Position numbers and translations under genes: made by a program. From contig OX044352.1 of the NCBI GenBank assembly GCA_943846655.1, positions 62,001-126,000 on the forward strand: 64,000 nt of DNA. Direction: 5' to 3'. The first letter of the stretch is position 1, and each line of letters opens with the position of its first letter. The stretch comes from Porticoccus sp002390525 (lineage in GTDB: Bacteria > Pseudomonadota > Gammaproteobacteria > Pseudomonadales > Porticoccaceae). A model generated the notes under the pieces. It saw only the letters and a list, made by a program, of their open reading frames with translations. It made no database searches and had not been told where the DNA came from. This document shows, piece by piece, positions 55,401 through 63,716 of this stretch.

Positions 55401-56318
55401 TTAAGGGCGATCATCAAACTCTGCACCTTCTTTTTCTGGAGGCATTAAATCCTCACGCTTTACATGTAAAATTAATAACATATTTGAAGCTACGTAAATT
55501 GATGAATAGGTCCCGATTAAGACTCCTACCATAAGAGCAATAGCAAAATTACGAATTAGCTCGCCGCCAAAAAAGAATAATGATGATAATACTAACAACG
55601 TAGTTAGCGAGGTTACCAGTGTTCTGCCTAATGTCTGAGTTAAAGATTCATTGATAACGGCTTCGACTGCTGAAACTCGAAGTAAGCGTAAATTTTCTCT
55701 GATTCTGTCAGACACAACTATTGTATCATTAAGAGAATAACCTATAACTGCTAGTACGGCTGCCAAGACTGTTAGATCAAACTCTAATTCCGTTATAGAA
55801 AAAAATCCAAGTGTAAGAATTACATCGTGCATCAAAGCAACAACAGCGCCTATAGAAAACTTATATTGAAACCGGATGGCTATGTACATCATAACCACTA
55901 GCAGGGCCACAAGCATGCCTAAACCGCCATCCTCTCGCAGCTCTTCACCAACCTGCGGTCCGACAAAATCTATTCGCCTTAAAGTAACTGAAGGCTGACT
56001 CGCACGTAACGCCTTCAAAACATTATCAGACAATCCTGCTGCTGGTTTGTCTTGCATCCTGATAAGAACATCTTTTTCTGAGCCAAAGTGAACAACAATA
56101 GAATTTTCATAACCAGCTGCTGCTAAGTGATTCCTTATTTCTGTTAGATTAGCTTTGTCCTGGTAGCCTACCTCAATCTGAGTTCCACCGGTGAAGTCTA
56201 ACCCCAAAACTAATCCTTTTGTGGTAAACGAAACAATAGAACCTAAGACGAGAAAAACAGAAACTATGGATGCTATTTTTCGCTGACCCATAAAATTGAT
56301 GATATTAGTATTAAACAT
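55401..56318 (-). CDS. secF: Protein translocase subunit SecF
   Basis: About 305 residues, six membrane segments and a periplasmic domain. DFTGGTQIEVGYQ and IGYSLNDTIVVSDRIREN are the family boxes. I chose ATG 56318 (AGGA eight bases ahead); the longer frame starts with TTG inside the end of secD. With SecD it uses the proton gradient to finish protein export. Confidence 0.96.
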   Translation of the reverse strand: MFNTNIINFMGQRKIASIVSVFLVLGSIVSFTTKGLVLGLDFTGGTQIEVGYQDKANLTEIRNHLAAAGYENSIVVHFGSEKDVLIRMQDKPAAGLSDNVLKALRASQPSVTLRRIDFVGPQVGEELREDGGLGMLVALLVVMMYIAIRFQYKFSIGAVVALMHDVILTLGFFSITELEFDLTVLAAVLAVIGYSLNDTIVVSDRIRENLRLLRVSAVEAVINESLTQTLGRTLVTSLTTLLVLSSLFFFGGELIRNFAIALMVGVLIGTYSSIYVASNMLLILHVKREDLMPPEKEGAEFDDRP

Positions 56319-56328
56319 ACAAAATTTC

Positions 56329-58191
56329 CTAGATTCTGAGTTTTTCAATAGATCGATTACCGAAACTCAAATTTACTAAGGCTCTCGTTACGATTATAGC
56401 TGTGAACATTGACACTAAAATCCCTATAGAAAGAGTCACTGCAAATCCCTGAACTGGCCCTGATCCTATAATGAAAAGAATAACTGCCACAATAAGGGTT
56501 GTTACATTAGCATCTACAATTGATACGAAAGCGCGATCATAGCCAGCGCTAATCGCAGACTGTGGCGGCAATCCGTTAGATATCTCTTCTTTAATTCGGG
56601 AAAATATAAGAACATTTGCATCCACAGCAATTCCTACTGTTAAAACAATACCAGCGATTCCTGGCAAAGTTAATGTAGCCTCAAGCATTGACATAAAAGC
56701 TACTAGTATTAATAAATTTAAAGTTAAAGCAATATTAGCAAAAAGACCAAATATCTTATAATAAAGAAGCATAAATATGACAACTAAAAACATACCAATT
56801 GATACAGATTTAACCCCCAAAACTATATTTTCTGCGCCTAGAGACGGGCCAATAGTTCTTTCCTCTACAAAGTACATAGGGGCAGCCATAGCTCCAGCTC
56901 TCAAAAATAGTGCTAGCTCAGAGGCTTCTCTTGGTGTGCTTAACCCAGTAATCTGAAAACCAACACCAAGCGCACTTTGAATGGTTGCCAAGTTGATAAT
57001 CTTTTTTTCAACATAGCGCTCAGAAATAGCAATCTTTTTTCCATCGCTATCAATGTTATATTTCGTACGTACTTTGTATTCGATAAACAAAACGCCCAAT
57101 CGTTGGCCTATATTATTTCTAGTCATACGATGCATTCTCGCTCCACCTTGACTATTCAGAGATATGTTAACATTAGGTGTTCCTTTTTCATCGTATCCTG
57201 CAGAGGCTTTTGAAACATGGTCACCTGTTATTACAACGGTTCGCTTAAGGTAGGCATCCTTGATTCCTCTATCCCTGACATAGGAATCACTAAACGAAAA
57301 TTTTTCACGATTAGATGACCCGGGTTTTGCTTCTAATCTAAATTCTAAATTTGCAGTTTTTCCTATGATCCTCTTTGCAGCAGCTGTATCTTGAACTCCA
57401 GGAAGCTCCACAACTATTCTATTTTTTCCTTGTCGCTGAACGACTGGCTCAGATACTCCAAGCTCATTAACTCGATTACGCAGTGTTGTTAGATTTTGAT
57501 TAATTGCATAGTCTTGGATTTTTTTTATCTCCGGCTCTGACATTTTTGAACGAATTATAAAGAGTCCATTTTCCTCATTAATATCCCTAGTTATTCCAGT
57601 AAACTTTTGTCGGATGATACTGTTTGCTTTATCTGCATCAGTTTTGGTTTTAAATGCAGCAACTATCTGTTTTCTTTTCACCAATTTTATAGACTCATAG
57701 CGCAATTTTTCTTCCCGCATAGCAGTCCTAACTTGGCGGACTATCGTATCCATTTGTTTGCTTATAGCCTCGTCTGTATTGACCTCTAGCAAAAAGTGTA
57801 CGCCGCCACGAAGATCAAGGCCAAGTTTCATTGGAGAGGCTCCAAAACGGGTTAACCATTCAGGTGTGGTAGGTGCTAAATTCAGGGCAACAACATACTC
57901 TAAACCGAGTTTTTTTTGTATTACTTGTTTAGCATATAGCTGTTGATCGATATCTGTCAGTCTAAGAATGCCTGTTTCACCATCTACCTTTGTACCAAAA
58001 TAATCTATATCAGCATCTTTTAATGCAGTCGTAATATCATCCATAACTGATTGGTTTATTTCCATTTCTCCACTCTGACCAGAAATCTGAATTGCAGGGT
58101 CGGCAGAAAAAATATTAGGTAATGCAAATGCAATACTTATAAACACGATTATTAATATAAAAAGATACGTTCTGATGGGATAATTGTTCAT
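56329..58191 (-). CDS. secD: Protein translocase subunit SecD
   Basis: A 620-residue RND-like subunit, N-terminal membrane helix, large periplasmic P1 domain (LGLDLRGGVHFLLEV; NRVNELGVSEPVVQRQG) and five more membrane segments with GIAGIVLTVGIAVDANVLIF holding the conserved Asp. yajC, which normally sits between tgt and secD, is missing. Confidence 0.97.
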   Translation of the reverse strand: MNNYPIRTYLFILIIVFISIAFALPNIFSADPAIQISGQSGEMEINQSVMDDITTALKDADIDYFGTKVDGETGILRLTDIDQQLYAKQVIQKKLGLEYVVALNLAPTTPEWLTRFGASPMKLGLDLRGGVHFLLEVNTDEAISKQMDTIVRQVRTAMREEKLRYESIKLVKRKQIVAAFKTKTDADKANSIIRQKFTGITRDINEENGLFIIRSKMSEPEIKKIQDYAINQNLTTLRNRVNELGVSEPVVQRQGKNRIVVELPGVQDTAAAKRIIGKTANLEFRLEAKPGSSNREKFSFSDSYVRDRGIKDAYLKRTVVITGDHVSKASAGYDEKGTPNVNISLNSQGGARMHRMTRNNIGQRLGVLFIEYKVRTKYNIDSDGKKIAISERYVEKKIINLATIQSALGVGFQITGLSTPREASELALFLRAGAMAAPMYFVEERTIGPSLGAENIVLGVKSVSIGMFLVVIFMLLYYKIFGLFANIALTLNLLILVAFMSMLEATLTLPGIAGIVLTVGIAVDANVLIFSRIKEEISNGLPPQSAISAGYDRAFVSIVDANVTTLIVAVILFIIGSGPVQGFAVTLSIGILVSMFTAIIVTRALVNLSFGNRSIEKLRI

Positions 58192-58361
58192 AAAAAATTA
58201 TTCTTATATAGTTTATGTATTCATTATAGGCTGAAAAGATAGATCTTGTGAGGCTTGTTATAAAAATATTTGCTACAAAAGTAAAATTTTACTTTATGAA
58301 AAAAAGAATTTTTTAAACTTAGCTAAAAAAATAAGAGTATATTCACCTGAAATTAATAAAT

Positions 58362-59477
58362 TTATAACCCTTGCTGTTTATAAAAATTTTCTGAGAAACT
58401 ATCTAACCTTTGATTTTCTATGGCGTTTCTTATATCTGTCATCAGGGACTGGTAATAATGTAAATTATGAATTGTGTTTAGCTGTGCACCCAGTATCTCT
58501 TTGCACTTCTCGAGATGATGAAGATAAGCGAGACTAAAGTTTTTACAAGTATAGCAGTTGCAATTCGAATCTATCGGATCTGTATCATATCGATATTTTG
58601 CATTTTTGATTTTAACTACACCAAAGGTCGTAAATAAGTGGCCATTACGTGCATTTCTTGTTGGCATCACGCAATCAAACATATCAATGCCAAGCTTCAC
58701 TGCCTCTAATAGATCGCAAGGCTTACCCACACCCATCAGATATCTTGGTTTATTTTTTGGCATTTTTGGAGTGGTACTATTAATAATCCTCAGCATATCC
58801 TCTTTTGGCTCTCCAACAGAGAGCCCCCCGATTGCATAGCCGTCAAATCCTAAATTTTCTAACTCCTTTAGAGAAATTTCACGTAAATCCTCATACATGC
58901 CACCTTGAATAATTCCAAATAATGCAGCTTTACTACCATTATGTTCAAGCTTGCTTCTCTGAGCCCAGCGCAAGGATAGCTCCATTGATATCTGGGAGTC
59001 CTTTCTTGAAGTTGGATAAGGGGTGCAATCATCAAAAATCATTATGATGTCAGCTCCTAAATCTTTTTGGACCTGAATCGAAGTTTCTGGATCCAAAAAG
59101 ATTTGGCTCCCATCGATAGGAGAACGAAAGGAGACCCCTTCTTCACTTATTTTTCGAATAGACCCTAAACTAAAAACCTGAAATCCACCTGAGTCCGTTA
59201 ATATTGGTCCTTCCCACTGCATAAAGTCATGCAAGCCTCCATGCAACTTGATGACATCGGTCCCGGGTCTAAGCATTAAGTGGAACGTATTCCCTAAGAT
59301 TATTTGTGCACCAATTTCCTTTAGGTCTCTCGGCAACATGGCCTTGACAGTTCCACTGGTTCCAACTGGCATAAAAGCTGGTGTTTCAACCTTACCACGA
59401 GGAAATTTCAGCTGGCCTCTCCTGGCTTTACCATCTTGGCTATTAAGCTTAAAGCTCATAGAACAATTACTACTCAT
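58362..59477 (-). CDS. tgt: Queuine tRNA-ribosyltransferase (TGT)
   Basis: A 371-residue TGT that swaps guanine-34 of tRNA for preQ1. Catalytic Asp boxes TDSGGFQVFSLG and MFDCVMPTRNARNG; zinc site CNCYTCKNFSLAYLHHL. Start overlaps the queA stop (ATGA). Confidence 0.98.
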   Translation of the reverse strand: MSSNCSMSFKLNSQDGKARRGQLKFPRGKVETPAFMPVGTSGTVKAMLPRDLKEIGAQIILGNTFHLMLRPGTDVIKLHGGLHDFMQWEGPILTDSGGFQVFSLGSIRKISEEGVSFRSPIDGSQIFLDPETSIQVQKDLGADIIMIFDDCTPYPTSRKDSQISMELSLRWAQRSKLEHNGSKAALFGIIQGGMYEDLREISLKELENLGFDGYAIGGLSVGEPKEDMLRIINSTTPKMPKNKPRYLMGVGKPCDLLEAVKLGIDMFDCVMPTRNARNGHLFTTFGVVKIKNAKYRYDTDPIDSNCNCYTCKNFSLAYLHHLEKCKEILGAQLNTIHNLHYYQSLMTDIRNAIENQRLDSFSENFYKQQGL

Positions 59478-60556
59478 TTTAGGTTTTTTCCTAAATATAT
59501 ATCTGTAATCGGTAGCTCTTGATGTGCATCCGGATTATTTATCAAGAACATGGCGTCACCATAACTAAAGAATCTATATTTTTTAATTATTGCTTGTTCA
59601 TAAGCAGACATTATTCTCGTATACCCAGAAAAAGCACACACTAACATCAAGAGTGTAGACTCAGGTAGATGAAAGTTTGTAACCATTGCATCTACTATCT
59701 GGAACTTATAACCTGGATAAATGAATATATCTGTCTCACCTTTCATTGGGCTGATTTTTCCTCCCGAGGCTGCACTCTCTAAACATCGAACACTTGTTGT
59801 GCCAATAGCTATTACTCTTCCCCCATTCTTACGAGTAGCTTCAACCTGCTCACAAACAGATAATGGTACATCTATAATCTCTGAGTGCATCACATGATCA
59901 TAGATACTACTTTCTCGCACTGGCTGAAAGGTTCCAGATCCAACATGTAAAGTAACATATGCTATATTAATGCCAAGTGATGACAGCTCCTCTAATATCT
60001 CTAAATCAAAATGTAGGCCAGCTGTTGGGGCCGCAACTGCGCCAGGTATTTTCGCATATACTGTTTGGTATCGTTCTTTATCAATATCATGATCAGGCCG
60101 ATCTATATATGGAGGTAATGGTGTATGTCCTTTTGACTCTAATACATCTATTGCTGACTGGTCACCAGAAAACTTAATGATAAATAAATCTTCTCTTCGC
60201 TCTTGAATTAATGCTTCAATGCAGCCGTCGAAAATGATTTTAGAACCAATTTTTGGAGATTTACTAGCTCTCAAGTGCCCTAGCACTGTTTGATCATCTA
60301 TTAATCTTTCAACTAATAACTCGATTTTTCCCCCAGTATCTTTTTTTCCAAACATCCTAGCTGGCATAACTTTGGTATTGTTAAATACCATGAGATCTCC
60401 TGGCTTAACTAGAGAAACAATTTCAGAAAAGGACCGGTGTTTTATATCATTTGTTTCTTGATCTATCACCATCATCATACTGCCCCTTCTCTCAGAGGCT
60501 GGCTCGTGTGCTATAAGGTTAGCTGGTAACTTGTAATTGAATAACTCTCGCTTCAT
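59474..60556 (-). CDS. queA: S-adenosylmethionine:tRNA ribosyltransferase-isomerase
   Basis: A 360-residue QueA, which makes epoxyqueuosine from preQ1-tRNA. FNNTKVMPARMFGKK, PGAVAAPTAGLHFD and VDAMVTNFHLPESTLLMLV are family boxes. First gene of the queA-tgt pair; divergent from tRNA-Leu. Confidence 0.97.
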   Translation of the reverse strand: MKRELFNYKLPANLIAHEPASERRGSMMMVIDQETNDIKHRSFSEIVSLVKPGDLMVFNNTKVMPARMFGKKDTGGKIELLVERLIDDQTVLGHLRASKSPKIGSKIIFDGCIEALIQERREDLFIIKFSGDQSAIDVLESKGHTPLPPYIDRPDHDIDKERYQTVYAKIPGAVAAPTAGLHFDLEILEELSSLGINIAYVTLHVGSGTFQPVRESSIYDHVMHSEIIDVPLSVCEQVEATRKNGGRVIAIGTTSVRCLESAASGGKISPMKGETDIFIYPGYKFQIVDAMVTNFHLPESTLLMLVCAFSGYTRIMSAYEQAIIKKYRFFSYGDAMFLINNPDAHQELPITDIYLGKNLK

Positions 60557-60640
60557 AACAACCTTTAGTTTTTTTAACGTCGCAAGAGTAATAGAAATTT
60601 ACACTTATAACCAGTGTTCTTGGCGCTAAAATAACTCAAT

Positions 60641-60668
60641 TTGATTATAGAGTAGTCACTGCTATAAT
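60641..60668 (+). promoter_or_regulatory. Sigma-70 promoter of tRNA-Leu
   Basis: TTGATT at 60641, 16-bp spacer, perfect TATAAT at 60663-60668. The tRNA 5' end is 11 bp downstream. Confidence 0.75.
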
Positions 60669-60678
60669 CCTGTCCCAT

Positions 60679-60762
60679 GCCAGAGTGGTGAAATTGGTAT
60701 ACACAGGGGATTCAAAATCCCCCGCCCTTAAAAGCGTGCCGGTTCGAGTCCGGCCTCTGGTA
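60679..60762 (+). tRNA. tRNA-Leu (anticodon CAA)
   Basis: A type II cloverleaf: acceptor GCCAGAG pairs with CTCTGGT (first pair G-U), anticodon arm GGGGA-TTCAAAA-TCCCC (anticodon CAA, reading UUG), long variable arm, T arm GCCGG-TTCGAGT-CCGGC. Discriminator A is followed by CAA, not CCA, so the 3' end must be completed by nucleotidyltransferase, unlike the other two tRNAs here. Confidence 0.95.
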
Positions 60763-60839
60763 CAATTATATGTATAATACATTCTAATACTCTAATTATT
60801 ACCAAGCCTCAAATAGAAGATACTTGAAGGAACTTTTCA

Positions 60840-61529
60840 ATGATCTATAAATTCAATGAAATTAAAGATGACCGAAGATTTCAAAGCATCGTAATTTCTA
60901 TAATTCTTCTCTCCTCACTTTTAGTGGGATTTCAAACATATGAAATAAGCAATAACTACATAAATATAGTTATCATTTTAGATTATTTTGTAACTATATT
61001 TTTTTTATTTGAGCTTTTAATAAGATTTCTTGGAGAGGAAAAAAAGTCTTTTTTTCTCAAGGACCGATGGAATCTTTTTGACACTATCATAGTGTGTGCT
61101 TCTCTGATTCCTGTCACTGGATCATCTGTTCTAATTTTAAGACTTTTAAGAATATTTCGAATCCTAAGAATAATATCTATTATTCCTGAGCTTAAAGAAC
61201 TAGTCGAAGCATTACTTCAATCTCTAGCTAGATGTGGATATGTGATGTTGATTCTATTTATTATTCTATATATTTATGCAGCGATTGGATCAATTTTATT
61301 TTCTACAGACGATCCAGCAAGATGGGCAGATTTAGGGATCTCTTTATTAACATTAATCCAAGTTATGACTCTATCGAGTTGGGAAACTGTCATGTTACCA
61401 ATGCAAGACTTACATCCCTGGGCTTTTATATATTTTGTTTCATTTGTATTTATTACAGCTATAGTACTTTTAAATCTTGTAATTGCTGTACTTGTTGATG
61501 TTGTATCTAAATCAAAAATTAATAAATAA
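60840..61529 (+). CDS. Single-domain voltage-gated cation channel (NaChBac-like)
   Basis: A 229-residue ion-transport protein with six membrane segments and a pore. S4 has arginines at every third position (R101, R104, R107, R110 in LRLLRIFRILRI), a voltage sensor. The pore reads TLIQVMTLSSWETVMLP (about 161-177) where bacterial sodium channels have TLESW: the filter Glu is replaced by Ser and a Glu occurs directly after the Trp. The C-terminal helix is very short. Cation-channel membership is firm, ion preference is open. Confidence 0.88.
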   Translation: MIYKFNEIKDDRRFQSIVISIILLSSLLVGFQTYEISNNYINIVIILDYFVTIFFLFELLIRFLGEEKKSFFLKDRWNLFDTIIVCASLIPVTGSSVLILRLLRIFRILRIISIIPELKELVEALLQSLARCGYVMLILFIILYIYAAIGSILFSTDDPARWADLGISLLTLIQVMTLSSWETVMLPMQDLHPWAFIYFVSFVFITAIVLLNLVIAVLVDVVSKSKINK

Positions 61530-61539
61530 CTTTAATATA

Positions 61540-61575
61540 AATCCTGACTCATCTAGTACTTAATGAGTCAGGATT
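61540..61575. terminator. Bidirectional terminator between channel and azurin
   Basis: A perfect 13-bp stem AATCCTGACTCAT/ATGAGTCAGGATT with a 10-nt loop, between two convergent genes. Confidence 0.8.
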
Positions 61576-61597
61576 TGTTATATTAAAATAGGAAGGT

Positions 61598-62056
61598 TTA
61601 ATTTACTATTTTAAAAGGCCCGGCCATCATGAATGAATGTCCTGCGAATGAGCAAAAGAAGGTATATGATTCAGCTGAACTTAACTGTCCAGCTCCAAAA
61701 CTCACAGTAGTAGTCTGACCACCACCAATAATATCTGTAGCAGCAATTACTCTTTCATCGCCAGCTTTAATGTACCCACTGCTTGCACCTGCAGTTAAAC
61801 CATCGCTAGCAATAAGTTTCACATCAGCTGTTTTTGATAACACCCAGTTATGCCCCATCACAGTAGCAGGCAGCTTTCCAGTATGTGCAAATGTAACTGT
61901 TACTTTTTCGCAACTTGAGCTAATTTGCAATTCTGTCTTGTCGAATTTAAGTGTATCGCCTGCTGCAATTTCGAGGTTGCAACTTTCTCCATGTCCGTCA
62001 GCATATCCAAACGGTACGAATAGAAGTAACGAAAAAATTATTATTGGAAAACGCAT
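61598..62056 (-). CDS. azu: Azurin (type 1 blue copper protein)
   Basis: A 152-residue exported protein: signal peptide MRFPIIIFSLLLFVPFGYADG, then the mature azurin starting near CNLEIAAGDTLKFDK. Copper ligands are visible: His in MGHNWVL and Cys, His, Met in FFCSFAGHSFMMAG; the Cys pair for the disulfide is CNLE ... SSCEKV. A periplasmic one-electron carrier, whose partner cannot be deduced here. Confidence 0.95.
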   Translation of the reverse strand: MRFPIIIFSLLLFVPFGYADGHGESCNLEIAAGDTLKFDKTELQISSSCEKVTVTFAHTGKLPATVMGHNWVLSKTADVKLIASDGLTAGASSGYIKAGDERVIAATDIIGGGQTTTVSFGAGQLSSAESYTFFCSFAGHSFMMAGPFKIVN

Positions 62057-62103
62057 ATTTAATTCCTGTTAATTTATTGAAAAGCCTATTTATTTTATCA
62101 TGA

Positions 62104-62391
62104 TTATAACAATGAAATCTTGTTTGGTAGAAGAAATTTATTGCCAAGAAAATTCATCATTTTAGTGCTTATTTTAATAACAACTGTTCCAACTTCTGAT
62201 TTTGTATTTTTATCTGAGTCACAAATTGATGACTCTAGTTTTGGGTTATCACCCTTTACGGAAATAAAGTTTTTGGAAACAAATTGAACACGTTTTACAA
62301 TAAATCTGTTAATACATATATCAAACGCTACGATATCATTTACAAGAATTTTTTTTCTTTTTTTGACGAAAATCAAGTCGTTATGCCTCAA
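62104..62391 (-). CDS. Small signal-peptidase (S26)-like protein lacking the serine box
   Basis: A 95-residue protein. DLIFVKKRKKILVNDIVAFDI, then RFIVKRVQFV with the possible catalytic Lys and VKGDNPKLESSICDS, resemble the second half of S26 peptidases, especially small nickel-SOD maturation types. The N-terminal Ser-Met box that carries the nucleophile is not found in this frame or just upstream. Start TTG overlaps the stop of the upstream small gene as TTGA, with GAGG nearby. It may be a remnant, or a non-catalytic binding protein. Family call is tentative. Confidence 0.5.
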   Translation of the reverse strand: MRHNDLIFVKKRKKILVNDIVAFDICINRFIVKRVQFVSKNFISVKGDNPKLESSICDSDKNTKSEVGTVVIKISTKMMNFLGNKFLLPNKISLL

Positions 62392-62549
62392 ATAACGATC
62401 AAAGAAGAAGCGATGGCTGCAAGGATTATACCGGTGATCATCATGATCAGGGCCAAAGTATCTGTACGAGTTCCATCCAAAGGCGAATCAGGGTGACCGA
62501 CAACCCTACTACAAATTGTGGATAAAAAATAAAGCGCCATAATTCTCAT
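62388..62549 (-). CDS. Predicted 53-residue single-pass membrane protein
   Basis: Begins MRIMALYFLSTICSRVVGHP and ends with a hydrophobic helix (TLALIMMITGIILAAIASSL, about 31-50) and IVI. A strong ribosome-binding site (TGAGGT, seven bases) precedes ATG 62549. Its TGA overlaps the TTG of the S26-like gene, so the two look translationally coupled. Not recognised. Confidence 0.55.
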   Translation of the reverse strand: MRIMALYFLSTICSRVVGHPDSPLDGTRTDTLALIMMITGIILAAIASSLIVI

Positions 62550-62843
62550 TTTTTTACCTCAGTATATAATTTATTATGTAGCTCATATTCTTATACATAA
62601 AAACAAATAACTTCACTTTGAATATATTTTGATTGCAAATGATAATTATTTGCAACAAATATATGCTTTACGGAAAATATTTTTATCCGACGTCTTATAG
62701 GACATTCAAGCTTAACTAAATCTCAAAGATCTCAAATATTAAGAAATATGTCATACAATTGTGATAATTTTTAAATAAAAGATAATTTTGATTACATAAG
62801 TTATTATTACTAATAATATGAATTACAGGATTGACTTTAACTT
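62550..62843. other. Noncoding divergent spacer
   Basis: About 290 very AT-rich bases between the small minus-strand operon and the secreted plus-strand protein. No clear promoter, RNA gene or repeat seen. Confidence 0.4.
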
Positions 62844-63242
62844 ATGAATAAAATTTATTTGTATATGGTTTTTGTGTTTTTTTCTGTCGGATTAAGTCCA
62901 AAAAATTATGCTGAAGAGCTTTATGTTTGCCCAGTTAAAGAGGTTTACAAAACAGGTGCAGGTAGATCTATTGATGTTGCTGGGGGTACTGTAAACATTA
63001 AAATTAATGGAGATAATATTATTGTAACAAATCCTAGTGTTAGCGGCTTTGGCTCAATTGCTTTAGATATAATACAAAGAAATGGTCACCAAATTAAAGC
63101 CAGAAATCCAACAGTGATGTTTACCTACAAAATTGTATCCCGAGAATTTGTTGTTCATACAGGTATTGCTCCAATGAAGTTTGATGTTGACGTAGGACAT
63201 AGGGGCGGACAAATGCGTATTTTTGGAGTGTGCAATAAGTGA
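62844..63242 (+). CDS. Small secreted protein of unknown function
   Basis: A 132-residue protein with a signal peptide (about 1-23, ending NYAEE), two cysteines that could pair (CPVKEVYK near the start, FGVCNK at the end) and mainly beta-strand-like sequence. Nothing in it names a family. Followed by a terminator-like hairpin. Confidence 0.65.
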   Translation: MNKIYLYMVFVFFSVGLSPKNYAEELYVCPVKEVYKTGAGRSIDVAGGTVNIKINGDNIIVTNPSVSGFGSIALDIIQRNGHQIKARNPTVMFTYKIVSREFVVHTGIAPMKFDVDVGHRGGQMRIFGVCNK

Positions 63243-63246
63243 TTAA

Positions 63247-63286
63247 TACTGATTAATAAAAAAATATTATTAGTAAATTTTTTTTT
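63247..63286 (+). terminator. Possible terminator of the secreted protein gene
   Basis: An imperfect stem TACTGATTAATA/TATTATTAGTA followed by nine T. It overlaps the stop of the convergent PHA-system-like gene. Confidence 0.45.
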
Positions 63287-63545
63287 CTAAATATGAATTA
63301 ATCTCTTTTTCTATAGTTCCTTTGAGGGCTGACATCATCAAGCTCAAGGTAACTTGAATTCTAATTACTGACACGTCAAAACTGATTCGTGCTTCAACGC
63401 CACTGTGTATGAAGTTCACTAGCTTACCCTCAATTTGATAATCACCACCGTATTTTTTTTGGAGATCTTTGCCTAAATCTTCGACTAGAAATTGGAGTTC
63501 CAGATTGCTCATATTATGGGATTTTTGTATTAAAATAGAACTCAT
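63270..63545 (-). CDS. Polyhydroxyalkanoic acid system family protein
   Basis: About 91 residues from ATG 63545, which has AAGGA seven bases ahead (the longer frame does not). ILIQKSHNMSNLELQFLVEDLGKDL, FIHSGVEARISFDV and LKGTIEKEINSYLEKK match the pattern of the PHA_gran_rgn family. These proteins accompany PHA granule genes in some bacteria, but no PHA synthase lies here. Confidence 0.7.
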   Translation of the reverse strand: MSSILIQKSHNMSNLELQFLVEDLGKDLQKKYGGDYQIEGKLVNFIHSGVEARISFDVSVIRIQVTLSLMMSALKGTIEKEINSYLEKKIY

Positions 63546-63716
63546 GGTGTAATCCTTTAGTTTTAAACTTTCAAACATATATGTAAATTTTTTTTAGATC
63601 TTTAGCCTAAAAAATCATTCGATAATATAATAACTAATAATCAGGGTTGCTGATAATTTCTGATAAATTTATATTTAATAAAAATTGCTGCAACAGCCAA
63701 TAGGTAAGTTTTATAA

